The notes: generated by a model from the letters alone, not told the origin. A stretch of 64,000 nt of DNA from Paraburkholderia acidicola (GCF_002362315.1 NZ_MTZV01000006.1:868001-932000), one strand, 5' to 3'; shown: positions 37,501-46,109, numbered from the stretch's first letter. Program-made: numbers and translations.

Positions 37501-38905
37501 CATCTGGCCGATGATCAAAAAAATGAAGTTGCGCGACCAGATCACGTTCACGAGCGGTGGTGTTCTCGGTGGCGGTATTCCGCTGTTGCCAGCGGTGCCC
37601 AAGTTTCCGATGAGCGCGACGTTCGGTGTGCATGCGAAACGCACGGAGTCCTACATCCAGATCAAGAACCCGACGTTCGCGGCGGAAATCCAGGTCGGCA
37701 CGATCGATTCGACCTTGCGCGATGCAAAAGTCACCCTGGGACACAGGATGGAGGTGGGCATCGCCACCCTGACCGCGCCGTCCGGCAGCGTCAAATTCGA
37801 AATGGCTCGCCCGACCACCCAATCCACGACCTTCCGGATCCTGCGCGGCAAAGACGAGCGTGGCGTGCGCAAGGAGCAGGAGGCGATCGACGACACCATC
37901 AAGCTGCTGGATGTCATGCTGGATTGGGACAAGCAGATGGCGGACGACGACGCTCCGTTCTCCGACCCGCTGGAGGCGATCTTCGCGCTGTGTCCCGATA
38001 CGCTCATCGCGTCAGGAGAGCGAAAAGCGCAGACGAATCAGCTCTCGCTGGAAGCCGGTGCGATTGCGCGTGTGCGCACGCCGGGGGATTTCTTTTCGGC
38101 GGGCGTGACGGTAACGCCGCTTTCTTTAAAGGCCGAGCGAACCACCGAGAAAGGAACCGAACAAACCGGCTATCCGCATCAAACGGTCTATGACGCGAGT
38201 AGCCAGGCCCGGCAACGCGCCAATATGTCGGCGAGTATGGGCTTCATGGCCACGCCGTTCAAGGAACCCATCGGCACGATCGGCGCAGACGGCAAGGGAA
38301 CCGGCCAGGCCCATATCAACCTCACCAGTAACCTCATCGAAGTGTCGCGGGAACTTGCATCGAACTTTGAGAAGAATGGCGCGACACGATTTCCGATCGG
38401 GGACCAGACAGGCGGCGCCGTGGATCGCAGCTACGGAACCCCCAAAGACCTGCTGGTCGAGATCGAGGAGAATCCCGAAGACTGGCTGCGCCGTTGTCTG
38501 GATGTCCTCCCGCGCGAGAAGACCGAGGACGTCGATACGCCTGAACGTCGCGACGTCGCCGCCGGCATTCTCGCGCAATTCAAAATAGATCTGGAGGCAG
38601 CGGGCTCGAATTCGAGCTTCCAGTTCAACATCAAATACGAAATGAACCCGCGGATGAGCGGCCTGATCGACGGACTACGCGGCGTCGAGGCGCTGGCGCT
38701 GCAACAAGGCGACGAGACGACCGCAGCCGAGGCTCGCGGTGCGATGAACCAGATCCTGTCGTACCGCGCGTGCTGGTCCGCGAAGAACATGGCGATACGC
38801 AGCAAGGGCAAGACCTCCGAAGACATGGGTATCGACTTCTTTTTACGGTGGCAGAAAACCGCTTCGGCCGAGAGCAGCCGTGCCCGCTCGGTGTTTCCTG
38901 TCTAA
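34571..38905 (+). CDS. Large probable type III effector (1444 aa)
   Basis: Family not recognised with certainty. The N-terminus (MSSTVRFSRRTASDDAIELR) is Ser/Thr/Arg-rich, with no signal peptide. Residues about 200-480 are heptad-rich and probably coiled coil (QSIENLRDAQSRLENARQQ, LEQLENQLSEVQAGLRL); the C-terminal half is mixed, with a Gly-rich beta-type region around 990-1010 (TFTSGGVLGGGIPLLPA). Size and layout recall the very large effectors of Ralstonia and Xanthomonas (AWR/XopZ or AvrE classes), but no diagnostic motif was confirmed. It has no hrpII box; its leader is a duplicate of that of hrpB, implying control at the level of hrpB. The 3' end is convergent with the HrpB1 paralogue. 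Confidence 0.75.
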   Translation: MSSTVRFSRRTASDDAIELRDMRPPVAQPDGVAANSESTPTPPVEAKQNTLIDGLKSAGEFMRPAPGKLKALRANFRGRPMTVGSRILGAGKSRSNDTPNSVLLATPSLEPGIGPVPDADVLTQAHDLAQRVDAILDTTLLELPETNKRPQRSLGMRTLAAIPGLGRSIKPKNARELMASDPAYKTTSGDAKQSKGDQSNDAAQTRARQVHMLEQLNAHHAAYEQSIENLRDAQSRLENARQQASGPATSSATADLVKTGEQSLMEARDKLARAAADLRASSSVASLLEIGAQVLSMDLVNQKVKFVDTQITHLRSELGNHDEHVTRIVGELTRLKTQIVSKRESSLQDLANAQKLHDETVTLVEELEQLENQLSEVQAGLRLTPESTAQAARATQERIVRGTLKDSTGRVLKARQEEAHDAQRALTEFVPYLDEEIGRMSPLQSRLDAASRRLDRPAEAVGDKQRTTQAQLDESRHLESQLNLLGTTAIASTAPGFDSIELAGADGQAFVARLRKLADDLPPDDTEAERALPRAAAMEMISRGLAVTTNGNLQDAGQLLDDLTAHPLNHWIEPPDTDNPSIGYTAPSVQMERLLELMTHIPRGTEVLDLVATAPSTDRLERAQMDAVQAYWMAHRAQKDESDDVKAWLGKAMHVAAHVVRNRKEEPVFDLAGLPLREKAAFNAVRNGFLSNAKGSDYDLNNRNLLNTTDSFQYLEDTRPAHLRWLPNTAHPADQASPFNRKALRFGQKQMEAQGMQTTKTVAEASVISAFEQLGKDARGRFRELSAQRNGAPARAAQPSGAHAEPGAEREADRLLSATIIALSDYVGNEKRSPTIVSRLATPISPPSFRHTKRIYDAHLGADEKTRIRRAVHALLVPPRPTSGPRKLTKPNPYHVATLPPALEQLFENERVSVIDVLKTLEQTLGSSPAATQAAMASSIAALQEDFAASPDSSPKIDKEVRLAKMRVGSRDDFREYIWPMIKKMKLRDQITFTSGGVLGGGIPLLPAVPKFPMSATFGVHAKRTESYIQIKNPTFAAEIQVGTIDSTLRDAKVTLGHRMEVGIATLTAPSGSVKFEMARPTTQSTTFRILRGKDERGVRKEQEAIDDTIKLLDVMLDWDKQMADDDAPFSDPLEAIFALCPDTLIASGERKAQTNQLSLEAGAIARVRTPGDFFSAGVTVTPLSLKAERTTEKGTEQTGYPHQTVYDASSQARQRANMSASMGFMATPFKEPIGTIGADGKGTGQAHINLTSNLIEVSRELASNFEKNGATRFPIGDQTGGAVDRSYGTPKDLLVEIEENPEDWLRRCLDVLPREKTEDVDTPERRDVAAGILAQFKIDLEAAGSNSSFQFNIKYEMNPRMSGLIDGLRGVEALALQQGDETTAAEARGAMNQILSYRACWSAKNMAIRSKGKTSEDMGIDFFLRWQKTASAESSRARSVFPV

Positions 38906-38952
38906 AGCCTGCCTGTTGCTTGCCGGTCATCCCGCCGCGCCGAACCCACCCT

Positions 38953-39402
38953 TCACTCCACATCGCCCCCAAACGGCTCGATCTCCGGCGCAGCCAGCAA
39001 CGCAAGCGCCGTCTTCGTCGCGAGCGCATTGTCCGACTGATACGCCGCCGCATACGCATACGTGCGCCACGTCGGGTCCTTCAGCGCAAACAGACACACC
39101 GCCATCAACGCAGTACCGAGCGACGACAGCGCACCGCTGCGCTCGGTGCGGCGCAACTCAACCAGTGCGTCCGACCACGCCCGCGCACGCACATGCCACC
39201 ACGCCAGCGCGACACGATCCTCGTCCATCTCCGGTTGCATCACACCGATTGCATCGAGCAGATCTTCCAGCACCCGCAGATCTCCTGGCAGATCGAGTTG
39301 CGCCCCTGCCCACAACACGCCAAGCATGCCTTCAACGATATCGCCTGTGTCGCGTGGACCACGGTTCAAGCCGCGGTTCTGCTTATTGGTCACCCTTTTC
39401 AT
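38953..39402 (-). CDS. HrpB1/HrpK-family protein (paralogue 2)
   Basis: 149 residues from ATG 39402 (GGGGT upstream); the frame is open to 39522 but that would overlap hrcT. Core features GMLGVLWAGAQLDLPGDLRV, LLDAIGVMQPEM and LMAVCLFALKDPTW match paralogue 1 most closely. It is the last gene of the leftward hrc operon, 49 bp after hrcT, where Ralstonia has hrcC. It may have replaced or displaced hrcC, which here lies at 61235. Confidence 0.8.
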   Translation of the reverse strand: MKRVTNKQNRGLNRGPRDTGDIVEGMLGVLWAGAQLDLPGDLRVLEDLLDAIGVMQPEMDEDRVALAWWHVRARAWSDALVELRRTERSGALSSLGTALMAVCLFALKDPTWRTYAYAAAYQSDNALATKTALALLAAPEIEPFGGDVE

Positions 39403-39451
39403 CGTTACCCCGTGAGTTGCACAAAATCGCTCCCTGCGTCGTACGGTTTGC

Positions 39452-40258
39452 TCAATTGCCATGTGCGATCGCGCGCGATTCCGCCGCGATGTTGTTGAGC
39501 GACAGCTGGCCGCGCACCTCATCGATGAAGACGCTCGCCAGCAGCGCCAGCATCAGCACCGTCAGCGCGCCCTTGACCGGCTGCCCCAGCGAACTCAGGT
39601 TCAGCTTCGACGACACCTTGCCGGTAAAGCCGAAACCGATATCGATCAACAACAGCAACAGCATCAGCGGAGTTGCCAGCTTGGCAACCGTTTCCATCAG
39701 GGAATCGGTTTTGTGCATCACGAAGGCTTCGATGATTCGACCGCCCACCGGCGCGAGATTCTCGAGTGGCCACCATTGATACGATTCGTACACTGCGCCG
39801 AGCAGCGACATCATGCCGCCCAGCACCCAGAACGCCGCGATCGCGAACTGGCTGAGCAGCGTCGAGGTCAGCGAGGTCTGCTGTCCCGAACTCGGGTTGG
39901 ACATCTGGATGTTGTTGAAGCCGGTCAGATCGTCGACATAGGTCCCGACGCTCTCCGCGGCCCAGAACACCGTCGACGCCGCAAAGCCGAGGCCCACGCC
40001 GATCAGCGCTTCCTTCAGGCCGACACCGACCAGAAACAACCCGCTCTGCTGCTCGAGCGCGCCGTGTTGACCATACGCGACGAAGCTACCCCACAGCAGA
40101 GATAATGCGGTGCGAAGACGACCCTGCACGACGCTGTCGCTGGTGGGCGGGAAGATGATCATCAGCACGATCAGACGCTCGCTGCACAGCGCCAGCGTCA
40201 TCATGTAGCGGACAAACTGGTGACTGGTTTCGATCGCGTCGTAGCTGAGGCTGCTCAT
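39452..40258 (-). CDS. hrcT: SctT export-gate protein
   Basis: 268 residues, SpaR/FliR family. It has about six hydrophobic segments (for example LIVLMIIFPPTS, GVGLKEALIGVGLGFAASTV, LATPLMLLLLLIDIGFGFTG). HrcT sits in the inner membrane with HrcR and HrcS, forming the export-gate pore above the HrcV ring. Gene order hrcN-hrpB7-hrcT is the Hrp group II order. Length is normal for the family. Confidence 0.95.
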   Translation of the reverse strand: MSSLSYDAIETSHQFVRYMMTLALCSERLIVLMIIFPPTSDSVVQGRLRTALSLLWGSFVAYGQHGALEQQSGLFLVGVGLKEALIGVGLGFAASTVFWAAESVGTYVDDLTGFNNIQMSNPSSGQQTSLTSTLLSQFAIAAFWVLGGMMSLLGAVYESYQWWPLENLAPVGGRIIEAFVMHKTDSLMETVAKLATPLMLLLLLIDIGFGFTGKVSSKLNLSSLGQPVKGALTVLMLALLASVFIDEVRGQLSLNNIAAESRAIAHGN

Positions 40259-40294
40259 GGTGGTGTCTTGAGTAAGGTGAGGACGTGGGTCCTG

Positions 40295-40780
40295 TCAGAA
40301 CGGTCGCGGTCCTGGTCGCCGGCTCTCGGAGGCTTCCTCGTCCTGGGCGTCCTCGATGGCGGTGTTGATGGCCTGGCACAACTTGTCGCGCCGTTCGCCG
40401 TAGATATCGATGCGCGCGCGGTTCTGCACGATCTTCGCGCGGCTCTGGTCGATTTCCGCCTGCTTGCTTTCGACCTGCGCGACGGCACGCGCCGTTTCGC
40501 TCTGCAGCTGCGCATGACGATCGCCCATCGCAACCTGGTGTTCACGCAAACGCAGATACGCATCAGGGCTAAACGACTGGCCCATCATCTCGTCGAGCTT
40601 GCGGTCCTGTTCGGCCACCACCTCGGCCTGTTGATCGGCTGCATTGCGACACTCGGCAACCGCACCTTCGAGCGCCTGACGCTCGCCGCGCAACGCGAGC
40701 AACGCGTCGTTCAGCTTGCGGTCGAGCGTCTTGCGGCGCGACAGCACGCGTTCGAGCGAGACAACCCGGCGATCCTTCAT
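40295..40780 (-). CDS. hrpB7: SctO stalk protein (HrpB7)
   Basis: 161 residues, almost entirely charged helix with heptads (LERVLSRRKTLDRKLNDALL, RHAQLQSETARAVAQVESKQ), the hallmark of the YscO/FliJ/HrpB7 stalk that inserts into the ATPase hexamer. It lies 16 bp after hrcN, the expected place. Identification rests on position, length and coiled-coil character, since sequence conservation in this family is low. Confidence 0.85.
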   Translation of the reverse strand: MKDRRVVSLERVLSRRKTLDRKLNDALLALRGERQALEGAVAECRNAADQQAEVVAEQDRKLDEMMGQSFSPDAYLRLREHQVAMGDRHAQLQSETARAVAQVESKQAEIDQSRAKIVQNRARIDIYGERRDKLCQAINTAIEDAQDEEASESRRPGPRPF

Positions 40781-40796
40781 GATGCGTCGCGCCTCC

Positions 40797-42167
40797 TCAC
40801 GCCTGGACGATCTGATGCAGGAAATCGACTGTGACGGCCGGATCGACGAGTTCGTCGGTCTCCTGGGCGAGGAACGCGCGAATCACCTCGATCTTGCGAA
40901 TCGCTTCGTCGGCGAGCGGATCGCTGCCGCTCTGGTATTCGCCGACCTGCAGCAGCAGTTCGACTTCCTTGTGCCGCGCCATCAGGCGACGGATATGACC
41001 GGCCGCGGCGACGTGATCGCGCGGCACGACCTGGGTCATCACGCGCGACAGGCTGCCCAGCACGTCGATGGCTGGATAGCGGTTTTGCGCGGCGATTTCG
41101 CGCGACAGGATCATGTGGCCGTCGAGAATCCCGCGTACTTCCTCCGCGATCGGATCGCCACCCGATTCGTCTTCGGCCAGCACCGTGTAGAGCGCGGTAA
41201 TCGAGCCGCGTACGCCAAGACCCGCGCGTTCGAGCAGACGCGGCAGCTCGGCGAAGATCGACGGCGGGAACCCGCGGCGTGTCGGCGGCTCGCCCATCGC
41301 CAGACCGATCTCGCGCTGGGCGCGGGCAAAACGTGTGAGCGAGTCCATCATCAGCAGTACGCGCAGGCCGCGATCGCGGAAGTATTCGGCCACCGCGGTC
41401 GCCGCGTAAGCGGCTTTCGCGCGCTCGATCGAGGAACGATCGGAAGTCGCACACACCACCACCGAGCGCGCCATCCCTTCCGGGCCGAGAATGTGTTCGA
41501 CGAATTCGCGGACTTCGCGGCCGCGTTCGCCGATCAGTGCGATCACGTTGATGTCGCACTGCGCGCCGCGCGCGAACATACCCATCAACGTGCTCTTGCC
41601 TGCACCGGCTGGCGCGAAGATGCCCATCCGTTGACCTTCGGCAAGCGTCATCATGCCGTCCACTGCGCGCACGCCGGTTGGCATCGGCCGGTCGATCACC
41701 GGGCGGCTCATCGGCGATGGCGGGTCCGCGAACACCGGCTGGAATTCGTGGCAATCGAGTTCGCCTTTACCATCGATAGGCTGACCGAGACTGTCGATCA
41801 CCCGCCCCAGCAACCCATCGCCGATGCGGATCGCAAGCGGCCGCTTCAGTCCGACCACACGCGTTTCGCGCGAGATGCTGCCAAGGCGGCCGAACGGCGA
41901 CAGCAACGCGATATCGCGCGAGAAGCCGACTACTTCGGCGCTTTGCAGCAACTGTCCTTGCGGCGAACGCAACTCGCACAGTTCACCAAGCGTCGCATCG
42001 AGCCCACTGACTTTCAGCAACGTACCGATCACTTCCTGGACCTTGCCGGCCGCCGTGGGACGCACCCGCGCGCGCAGTTCGCGTTCGATTGCATTGGCCA
42101 TGAAATCGAAGCGGTCATCGCTGGCGAGCCCCGTGTCCGGTTGATCGTCGGTGGCGAAAGTCTTCAT
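40797..42167 (-). CDS. hrcN: SctN type III secretion ATPase
   Basis: 456 residues. Walker A APAGAGKST with Lys191, the ALIGERGREV loop, Walker B LLMMDSLTRFARAQ and the T3SS-specific GEPPTRRGFPPSIFAELPRL segment identify the F1-beta-like ATPase. The hexamer on the cytosolic face unfolds and detaches substrates from chaperones. N-terminus is of normal length. Confidence 0.97.
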   Translation of the reverse strand: MKTFATDDQPDTGLASDDRFDFMANAIERELRARVRPTAAGKVQEVIGTLLKVSGLDATLGELCELRSPQGQLLQSAEVVGFSRDIALLSPFGRLGSISRETRVVGLKRPLAIRIGDGLLGRVIDSLGQPIDGKGELDCHEFQPVFADPPSPMSRPVIDRPMPTGVRAVDGMMTLAEGQRMGIFAPAGAGKSTLMGMFARGAQCDINVIALIGERGREVREFVEHILGPEGMARSVVVCATSDRSSIERAKAAYAATAVAEYFRDRGLRVLLMMDSLTRFARAQREIGLAMGEPPTRRGFPPSIFAELPRLLERAGLGVRGSITALYTVLAEDESGGDPIAEEVRGILDGHMILSREIAAQNRYPAIDVLGSLSRVMTQVVPRDHVAAAGHIRRLMARHKEVELLLQVGEYQSGSDPLADEAIRKIEVIRAFLAQETDELVDPAVTVDFLHQIVQA

Positions 42168-42203
42168 GTGGAAGTGTCCCTGGGCAAGCGTGGCAGTACG
42201 GCG

Positions 42204-43187
42204 TTAAGCGACATCGCGTTCTGCGGTTTCGAATTCGGCGCCGATGTCGGCGGTGGGGGCGTGCGTATGCTCGACATCGGCGACGGCGTCGGCAAAGAGG
42301 TTTTGTTCTTCGGCGTCTTCGGGATTTCCGGCTTCGTTCGGGTCTGCTGCGCGCGGTTCGGTGTCGTTCGCCATCTGGGTGTACTCATCTTCACCGGCAC
42401 CTTGCGCTGCGACGAAGTCCTGCTCATCGACGTCGCCTTCGTACTGCTGTGCCGGTTCGGTTTCGTCTTCGTCCGGTGGCAAGCCGTCGATCGCACGCGA
42501 CAGCGCGTCGCGAATCGCCGCCAGTTGCTGCGGCAGGCTCGCATCGACCGCACCGAGATCGGTCTCGCAGATGCAGTAGCCGCGCTCCAGTTGCGCGTCG
42601 GCACTCACCTGCAGATTCACGACGCGCCCGACCTCGCGCCAATCGCGCGCCACCGCGCTGAACGCAGCCGTCGCTGCCGCGAGATCGTGCGGATGGACGC
42701 GCACCTTGACCGGGCTGCCGTCGGCCACGATGCATTCGACCGTCGACGCAGCCTGTCTGAACAGCGCAATCGGATCGGCGGTCGCGACGATCTGCTCGAC
42801 CGCGAGCGCCACCAGTTGCGCGAGCCGGTCGCGCTGCCGCTGTCCGATCGAAGGCATCTCGGCCAGCATGCGCAGGCTGCGTTCGTGCCAGTCGGCGAGA
42901 CCCTGCTCCCAGCCCGCTTCGTAGCCCTGTCTGGCCGAGGCCTCATAGGTCGCCTGCGCCTGCGCAAGCAGTTCGTCCGCTTGTGCCTGCGCTGCGTCGA
43001 GAATGGCCTGAGCCTGCGCGCGCGTTTCCTCGAATAGCGCGGCACAGCGCCGGTTCAGATCTTCATACGCGTCGTCGATCTCGACCAACGCGCCAAAATG
43101 TTCGGCGCGGACCACGTCGTCGGTGATACCGACACCGTGGCCCATGCCATCCCTCAGCGCATCCGGGTTGCGTAACCAGATCACCAT
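42204..43187 (-). CDS. hrpB5: SctL stator protein (HrpB5) with acidic C-terminal extension
   Basis: 327 residues. The N-terminal ~225 residues match the HrpB5/FliH type: MVIWLRNPDALRDG start, Ala/Gln-rich coiled coil (DAAQAQADELLAQAQATYEA), then GYEAGWEQGLADWH and the C-terminal ATPase-binding domain ending RDALSRAIDGL. Usual HrpB5 proteins stop about here; this one continues with ~90 residues dominated by Glu/Asp (EDETEPAQQYEGDVDEQDF and on). The gene overlaps the 3' end of hrpB4 by 7 bp. SctL links the ATPase to the C ring. Confidence 0.9.
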   Translation of the reverse strand: MVIWLRNPDALRDGMGHGVGITDDVVRAEHFGALVEIDDAYEDLNRRCAALFEETRAQAQAILDAAQAQADELLAQAQATYEASARQGYEAGWEQGLADWHERSLRMLAEMPSIGQRQRDRLAQLVALAVEQIVATADPIALFRQAASTVECIVADGSPVKVRVHPHDLAAATAAFSAVARDWREVGRVVNLQVSADAQLERGYCICETDLGAVDASLPQQLAAIRDALSRAIDGLPPDEDETEPAQQYEGDVDEQDFVAAQGAGEDEYTQMANDTEPRAADPNEAGNPEDAEEQNLFADAVADVEHTHAPTADIGAEFETAERDVA

Positions 43188-43996
43188 GATCGTGTCGGGA
43201 AAAAGTCGGCCAGTTGAGAAACCAGCGTGAGGCTGGCTTTACTCACTTTCGCATGACCTGGCGTGTCCGGTAGACGCGCGGGCGCAGTCTCGTCCGGCAA
43301 TGCGAACTGCAGCAGCATCATGGGATGGTCGGCGCTCCAGCGACAGTCGCGCTCGAACAGACGAAAGCCCTGCAGCGCAAGCGAATCTGCGGAGGGTTCG
43401 CCGCGCAGTGGTTGGCCCGCCGTCAGGCCGCCGCGTTGGGCGAGCAGCATGCGCGTCAGATGCGGACCGAGCCATTCGTCGAGCAGCACTCGGCGCGGCC
43501 GGTCGATCCACAGGCGTAGTTCGTAGACGTGCTCGACCAGCACGCGCATGCGGAATATTTTCAGGCAGTCCTCGAGCGGCAGGCGCATCAGCGCGACGCT
43601 CGCTTCGCCGAATGCGAGCAGCGGCGCTGGAGCAAAGCCGACGCTGTCGAGAAACGCTTCAGCCAGTTGCGCGCCGCGGCGGGCGTCGAGCCCGGGTAGG
43701 CACGCCGCATACGCAAACGAGGCGACGCGGGCTGGATGCATCCATTCGAACAGTGTGCGACGGCGCTCGTGGTATTCGGCCAGGTTCGCCGCGATCGCGC
43801 GCGAAAGCTTCACCGCTGGATCGACGGGGGTTTCCGGCGGTGCAGCGTCGGATGCGTTGGACGCGTCCGCTACGTCCGAGGCTTGCGGCGCATCGAGCGC
43901 ATCCGGCGCATCCAGCGTGAACTGCTCCGCCGCATCGATTGCCGCGCTGAAGTCGTCGGCAAATACGCTGTCGTCGATAGTCTGAGCATCGCTCAT
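43181..43996 (-). CDS. hrpB4: SctK accessory protein (HrpB4)
   Basis: 271 residues. The core from about residue 62 (AVKLSRAIAANLAEYHERRRT, LFEWMHPARVASFAYA, LPGLD) is of the HrpB4 type, preceded by an Asp/Ala-rich variable leader (DAPDALDAPQASDVADASNA). SctK connects the C-ring pods to the inner-membrane rings. It lies between hrcJ and hrpB5 as in other group II clusters, with a short overlap onto hrpB5 suggesting translational coupling. Confidence 0.88.
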   Translation of the reverse strand: MSDAQTIDDSVFADDFSAAIDAAEQFTLDAPDALDAPQASDVADASNASDAAPPETPVDPAVKLSRAIAANLAEYHERRRTLFEWMHPARVASFAYAACLPGLDARRGAQLAEAFLDSVGFAPAPLLAFGEASVALMRLPLEDCLKIFRMRVLVEHVYELRLWIDRPRRVLLDEWLGPHLTRMLLAQRGGLTAGQPLRGEPSADSLALQGFRLFERDCRWSADHPMMLLQFALPDETAPARLPDTPGHAKVSKASLTLVSQLADFFPTRSW

Positions 43997-44040
43997 CTCA
44001 CTCCCGGTACCCGCTCAGAGGTCGAATCTCAGGCCGCCGC

Positions 44041-44844
44041 TCAGGCCGCTGTTTTGGATGCCTTCGGCGCACGCGCGCCACGTTTCGCCAGCACGCCCGA
44101 CAGCTGGCCCTGCATCAGGCCGGCGAACCGGTCGCGCCAGCGCAGGAACGCGCCCGCGAGACCAATCAGCACGACACCGAACGCGAGCGCCACGTAACCG
44201 AGCGTGCCGCCCCCGCTCTGCACATACGCCGTCGGCACCGTAAGCGGATCGGCAGGGACCGAGATCACGCTGACCTGGTCGTAGGTCAACCCTTCGATGC
44301 TATGCACGACGAGATTCTTGATCGCGGGTGTCAGTGTTTCGACGTTCGCATCCGAGCGGTATTTGATGAACACCGAGGCCGACGACGGACGGGCCGATTC
44401 CGCGAGCGGATCGTTGTTCGGCAGCACGATCTGCACACGCGCTTCGACCACGCCATCGATCTTCGTCAACGTGTCGTCGAGTTCCTGCGACAGGCCGTAG
44501 ATGAAACGCACGCGCTCTTCGGTCGGCGTGGAGACAAGGCCGTCTTTCTTGAAGAGGCCGCCCAGGTCGTCGAATTTCTTCGACGGGATGCCGCGCGCAC
44601 GCAGAATTTCCATCGCGCGCACGAGCTGCTTTTCTTCGACGCTGACCGACCACGTCTTGCCACCGTCGGGTGTGCTCTTCTCGGCATCGACGCCGTACTG
44701 GACCAGCGCAGCGACGATTTCATTACAGTCGCGCTCGTTCAACTGGCCGTACAGCTCCTTGTGGCAGGCGCTCAGCACGAAGACGAGGGCCGCGCAGGAC
44801 AACAGTTTGCATCCGCGGGTGACAGTGCGTGAGAGAGGGGTCAT
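44041..44844 (-). CDS. hrcJ: SctJ inner-membrane ring lipoprotein
   Basis: 267 residues. Signal peptide with lipobox LSAC, lipid-modified Cys27, followed by the YscJ/HrcJ ring-building domains (CNEIVAALVQYGVDAEK, VEARVQIVLPNNDPL) and a C-terminal transmembrane helix around 220-240 (YVALAFGVVLIGLAGAFLRW). It forms the inner ring of the basal body with HrcD. It lies 1 bp upstream of the hrpB2 stop-side boundary, so the two genes are tightly coupled. Confidence 0.96.
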   Translation of the reverse strand: MTPLSRTVTRGCKLLSCAALVFVLSACHKELYGQLNERDCNEIVAALVQYGVDAEKSTPDGGKTWSVSVEEKQLVRAMEILRARGIPSKKFDDLGGLFKKDGLVSTPTEERVRFIYGLSQELDDTLTKIDGVVEARVQIVLPNNDPLAESARPSSASVFIKYRSDANVETLTPAIKNLVVHSIEGLTYDQVSVISVPADPLTVPTAYVQSGGGTLGYVALAFGVVLIGLAGAFLRWRDRFAGLMQGQLSGVLAKRGARAPKASKTAA

Positions 44845-44845
44845 G

Positions 44846-45241
44846 TTATTGGTTCTTCATCAGAGTCTGAACGGCGTCTTTCGACGACGAAACAGCGGCC
44901 ATCTTCACCTGCAGATCGGCATTGAGGCTGGCAATTTCGAGCTGGACCGTCATGTTCGCGGCGGCCATGCGTTCCATCGACAGCGAACTCATGTGCTGCG
45001 TCAGATACATCACGTCGTTCGGCGCCTGCTGGTAGTAGGTCGCCTGCTCCGCGACCGCCTTCGCCACGATGTTGTGGTCCGGATGCTCGGGCACACTCTG
45101 CACCGGCGGAGCCGGCACGCCCTCGTTCATCAACGCCTGAAACCGGTCCGCCTGTTGCGGCGAAACCGTAGCATCGACGCCGGTGCTCGACGATGTCGAT
45201 GCGATCTGCTGCTGAAACTGCGCAATCATCGCCATGTCCAC
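44846..45241 (-). CDS. hrpB2: SctI inner-rod protein (HrpB2)
   Basis: 131 residues from GTG 45241, chosen because AGGAG lies seven bases before it; the ATG two codons later (45235) is too far from that site. The conserved C-terminus (YLTQHMSSLSMERMAAANMT, ending QTLMKNQ) is typical of HrpB2, the early substrate forming the inner rod. Start differs from the long upstream frame, which overlaps hrpB1. Confidence 0.9.
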   Translation of the reverse strand: MDMAMIAQFQQQIASTSSSTGVDATVSPQQADRFQALMNEGVPAPPVQSVPEHPDHNIVAKAVAEQATYYQQAPNDVMYLTQHMSSLSMERMAAANMTVQLEIASLNADLQVKMAAVSSSKDAVQTLMKNQ

Positions 45242-45303
45242 GTCGGTTCTCCTGCGGAGGTCGGTGCGCCCGGATGGCGCTCCTGCCAGATGCGGTGCTA
45301 GAA

Positions 45304-45876
45304 CTAGATACGGATGTACTGCATCGACATCAGCATGTCGTCGGCTGTCAGCGTGCGGACCGCGCTCGGCTGTGACTCCTGCGCGGCCTTCTCCTGTTCG
45401 AGTTCGCGCGTCGATTCGGGCGCTACGAACTGCCCCGTGCGCCGCGCTGCGGCATAGGCATGCTGCAGATCGTCGTTCGCGATCAGCGTCTTCGCGAGGC
45501 GCGTCACGTCGTCGTTGCTGCACTCTTCGATCACCTTGCGCGCTTCGTCCTGCCAGCCGAACGTATGGGTCGCCTTCATGCATTGAAGCAACATGCCGCG
45601 GCTAGCCGGCATACATACCGAGCACTCGATCAGGCGGCGATACACCGACTCCGCTTCGGCCCACTCCTTGCGGAGCATGTACAGCCAGCCGTCGAAGAAC
45701 TCGAACTCGACACACGTGGGCCGCAGCACATGCAGGGCCTCGACCAGTTGCTCGATGTCATCCACGTCGACTTTCGTCATCAGCCCATCGCACCCGGCAA
45801 ACGCCGCACCGACCAGATCGGCGAGGCCGCCTAGCACCGCCGGCGCACATGTCGCGTGTTCCCTCTGATCACTCAT
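45304..45876 (-). CDS. hrpB1: HrpB1/HrpK-family protein, first gene of the leftward operon
   Basis: 190 residues. Helical repeat-type protein with LADLVGAAFAGCD, IEQLVEALHVLRPTCVEFEF and GWLYMLRKEWAEAESVYRRL, the HrpB1 pattern. As in Ralstonia and Xanthomonas it opens the hrpB operon and is preceded by a perfect hrpII promoter. It is the most likely true HrpB1 orthologue of the three family members here. HrpB1 has been reported as a periplasmic or peptidoglycan-associated factor in Xanthomonas; the C-terminal tail (TADDMLMSMQYIRI) resembles that of paralogue 1. Confidence 0.9.
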   Translation of the reverse strand: MSDQREHATCAPAVLGGLADLVGAAFAGCDGLMTKVDVDDIEQLVEALHVLRPTCVEFEFFDGWLYMLRKEWAEAESVYRRLIECSVCMPASRGMLLQCMKATHTFGWQDEARKVIEECSNDDVTRLAKTLIANDDLQHAYAAARRTGQFVAPESTRELEQEKAAQESQPSAVRTLTADDMLMSMQYIRI

Positions 45877-45952
45877 TCCTTTTCCCCAAGAAAATCAAAG
45901 ATTGCGGAAAGCCCCTCTTCTGCCCGACATATTTCTGCCGACCATGATCGAG

Positions 45953-46014
45953 ACATTACGTGGCGACAGCTTCGCGCCAGGCGTCGGGCACGAAGTCGCA
46001 CACCGATATGCGAA
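45953..46014 (-). promoter_or_regulatory. hrpII/PIP-box promoter of the leftward hrpB operon (perfect)
   Basis: On the minus strand TTCG (46014-46011) and TTCG (45994-45991) are separated by 16 bases, and TAATGT (45958-45953) follows after 32 bases as YANNNT. It lies about 77 bp upstream of the hrpB1 start. Confidence 0.88.
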
Positions 46015-46109
46015 GCAATCCGCAAACAGACCTGCCGGGCGTCGTTACAGGATATTTCCGCGCGCTTTCCCGTCTGGTCCCTGGTATCTGCCCCGTTGCG
46101 GTGAATCGC

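Noticed and set aside
40716..43037. 773-codon plus-strand frame across hrcN/hrpB5
   Set aside because: Antisense shadow of two well-identified T3SS genes.
44846..45583. Long form (245 codons) of the hrpB2 frame
   Set aside because: The upstream part overlaps hrpB1 and is low-complexity shadow; GTG 45241 has a proper ribosome site.
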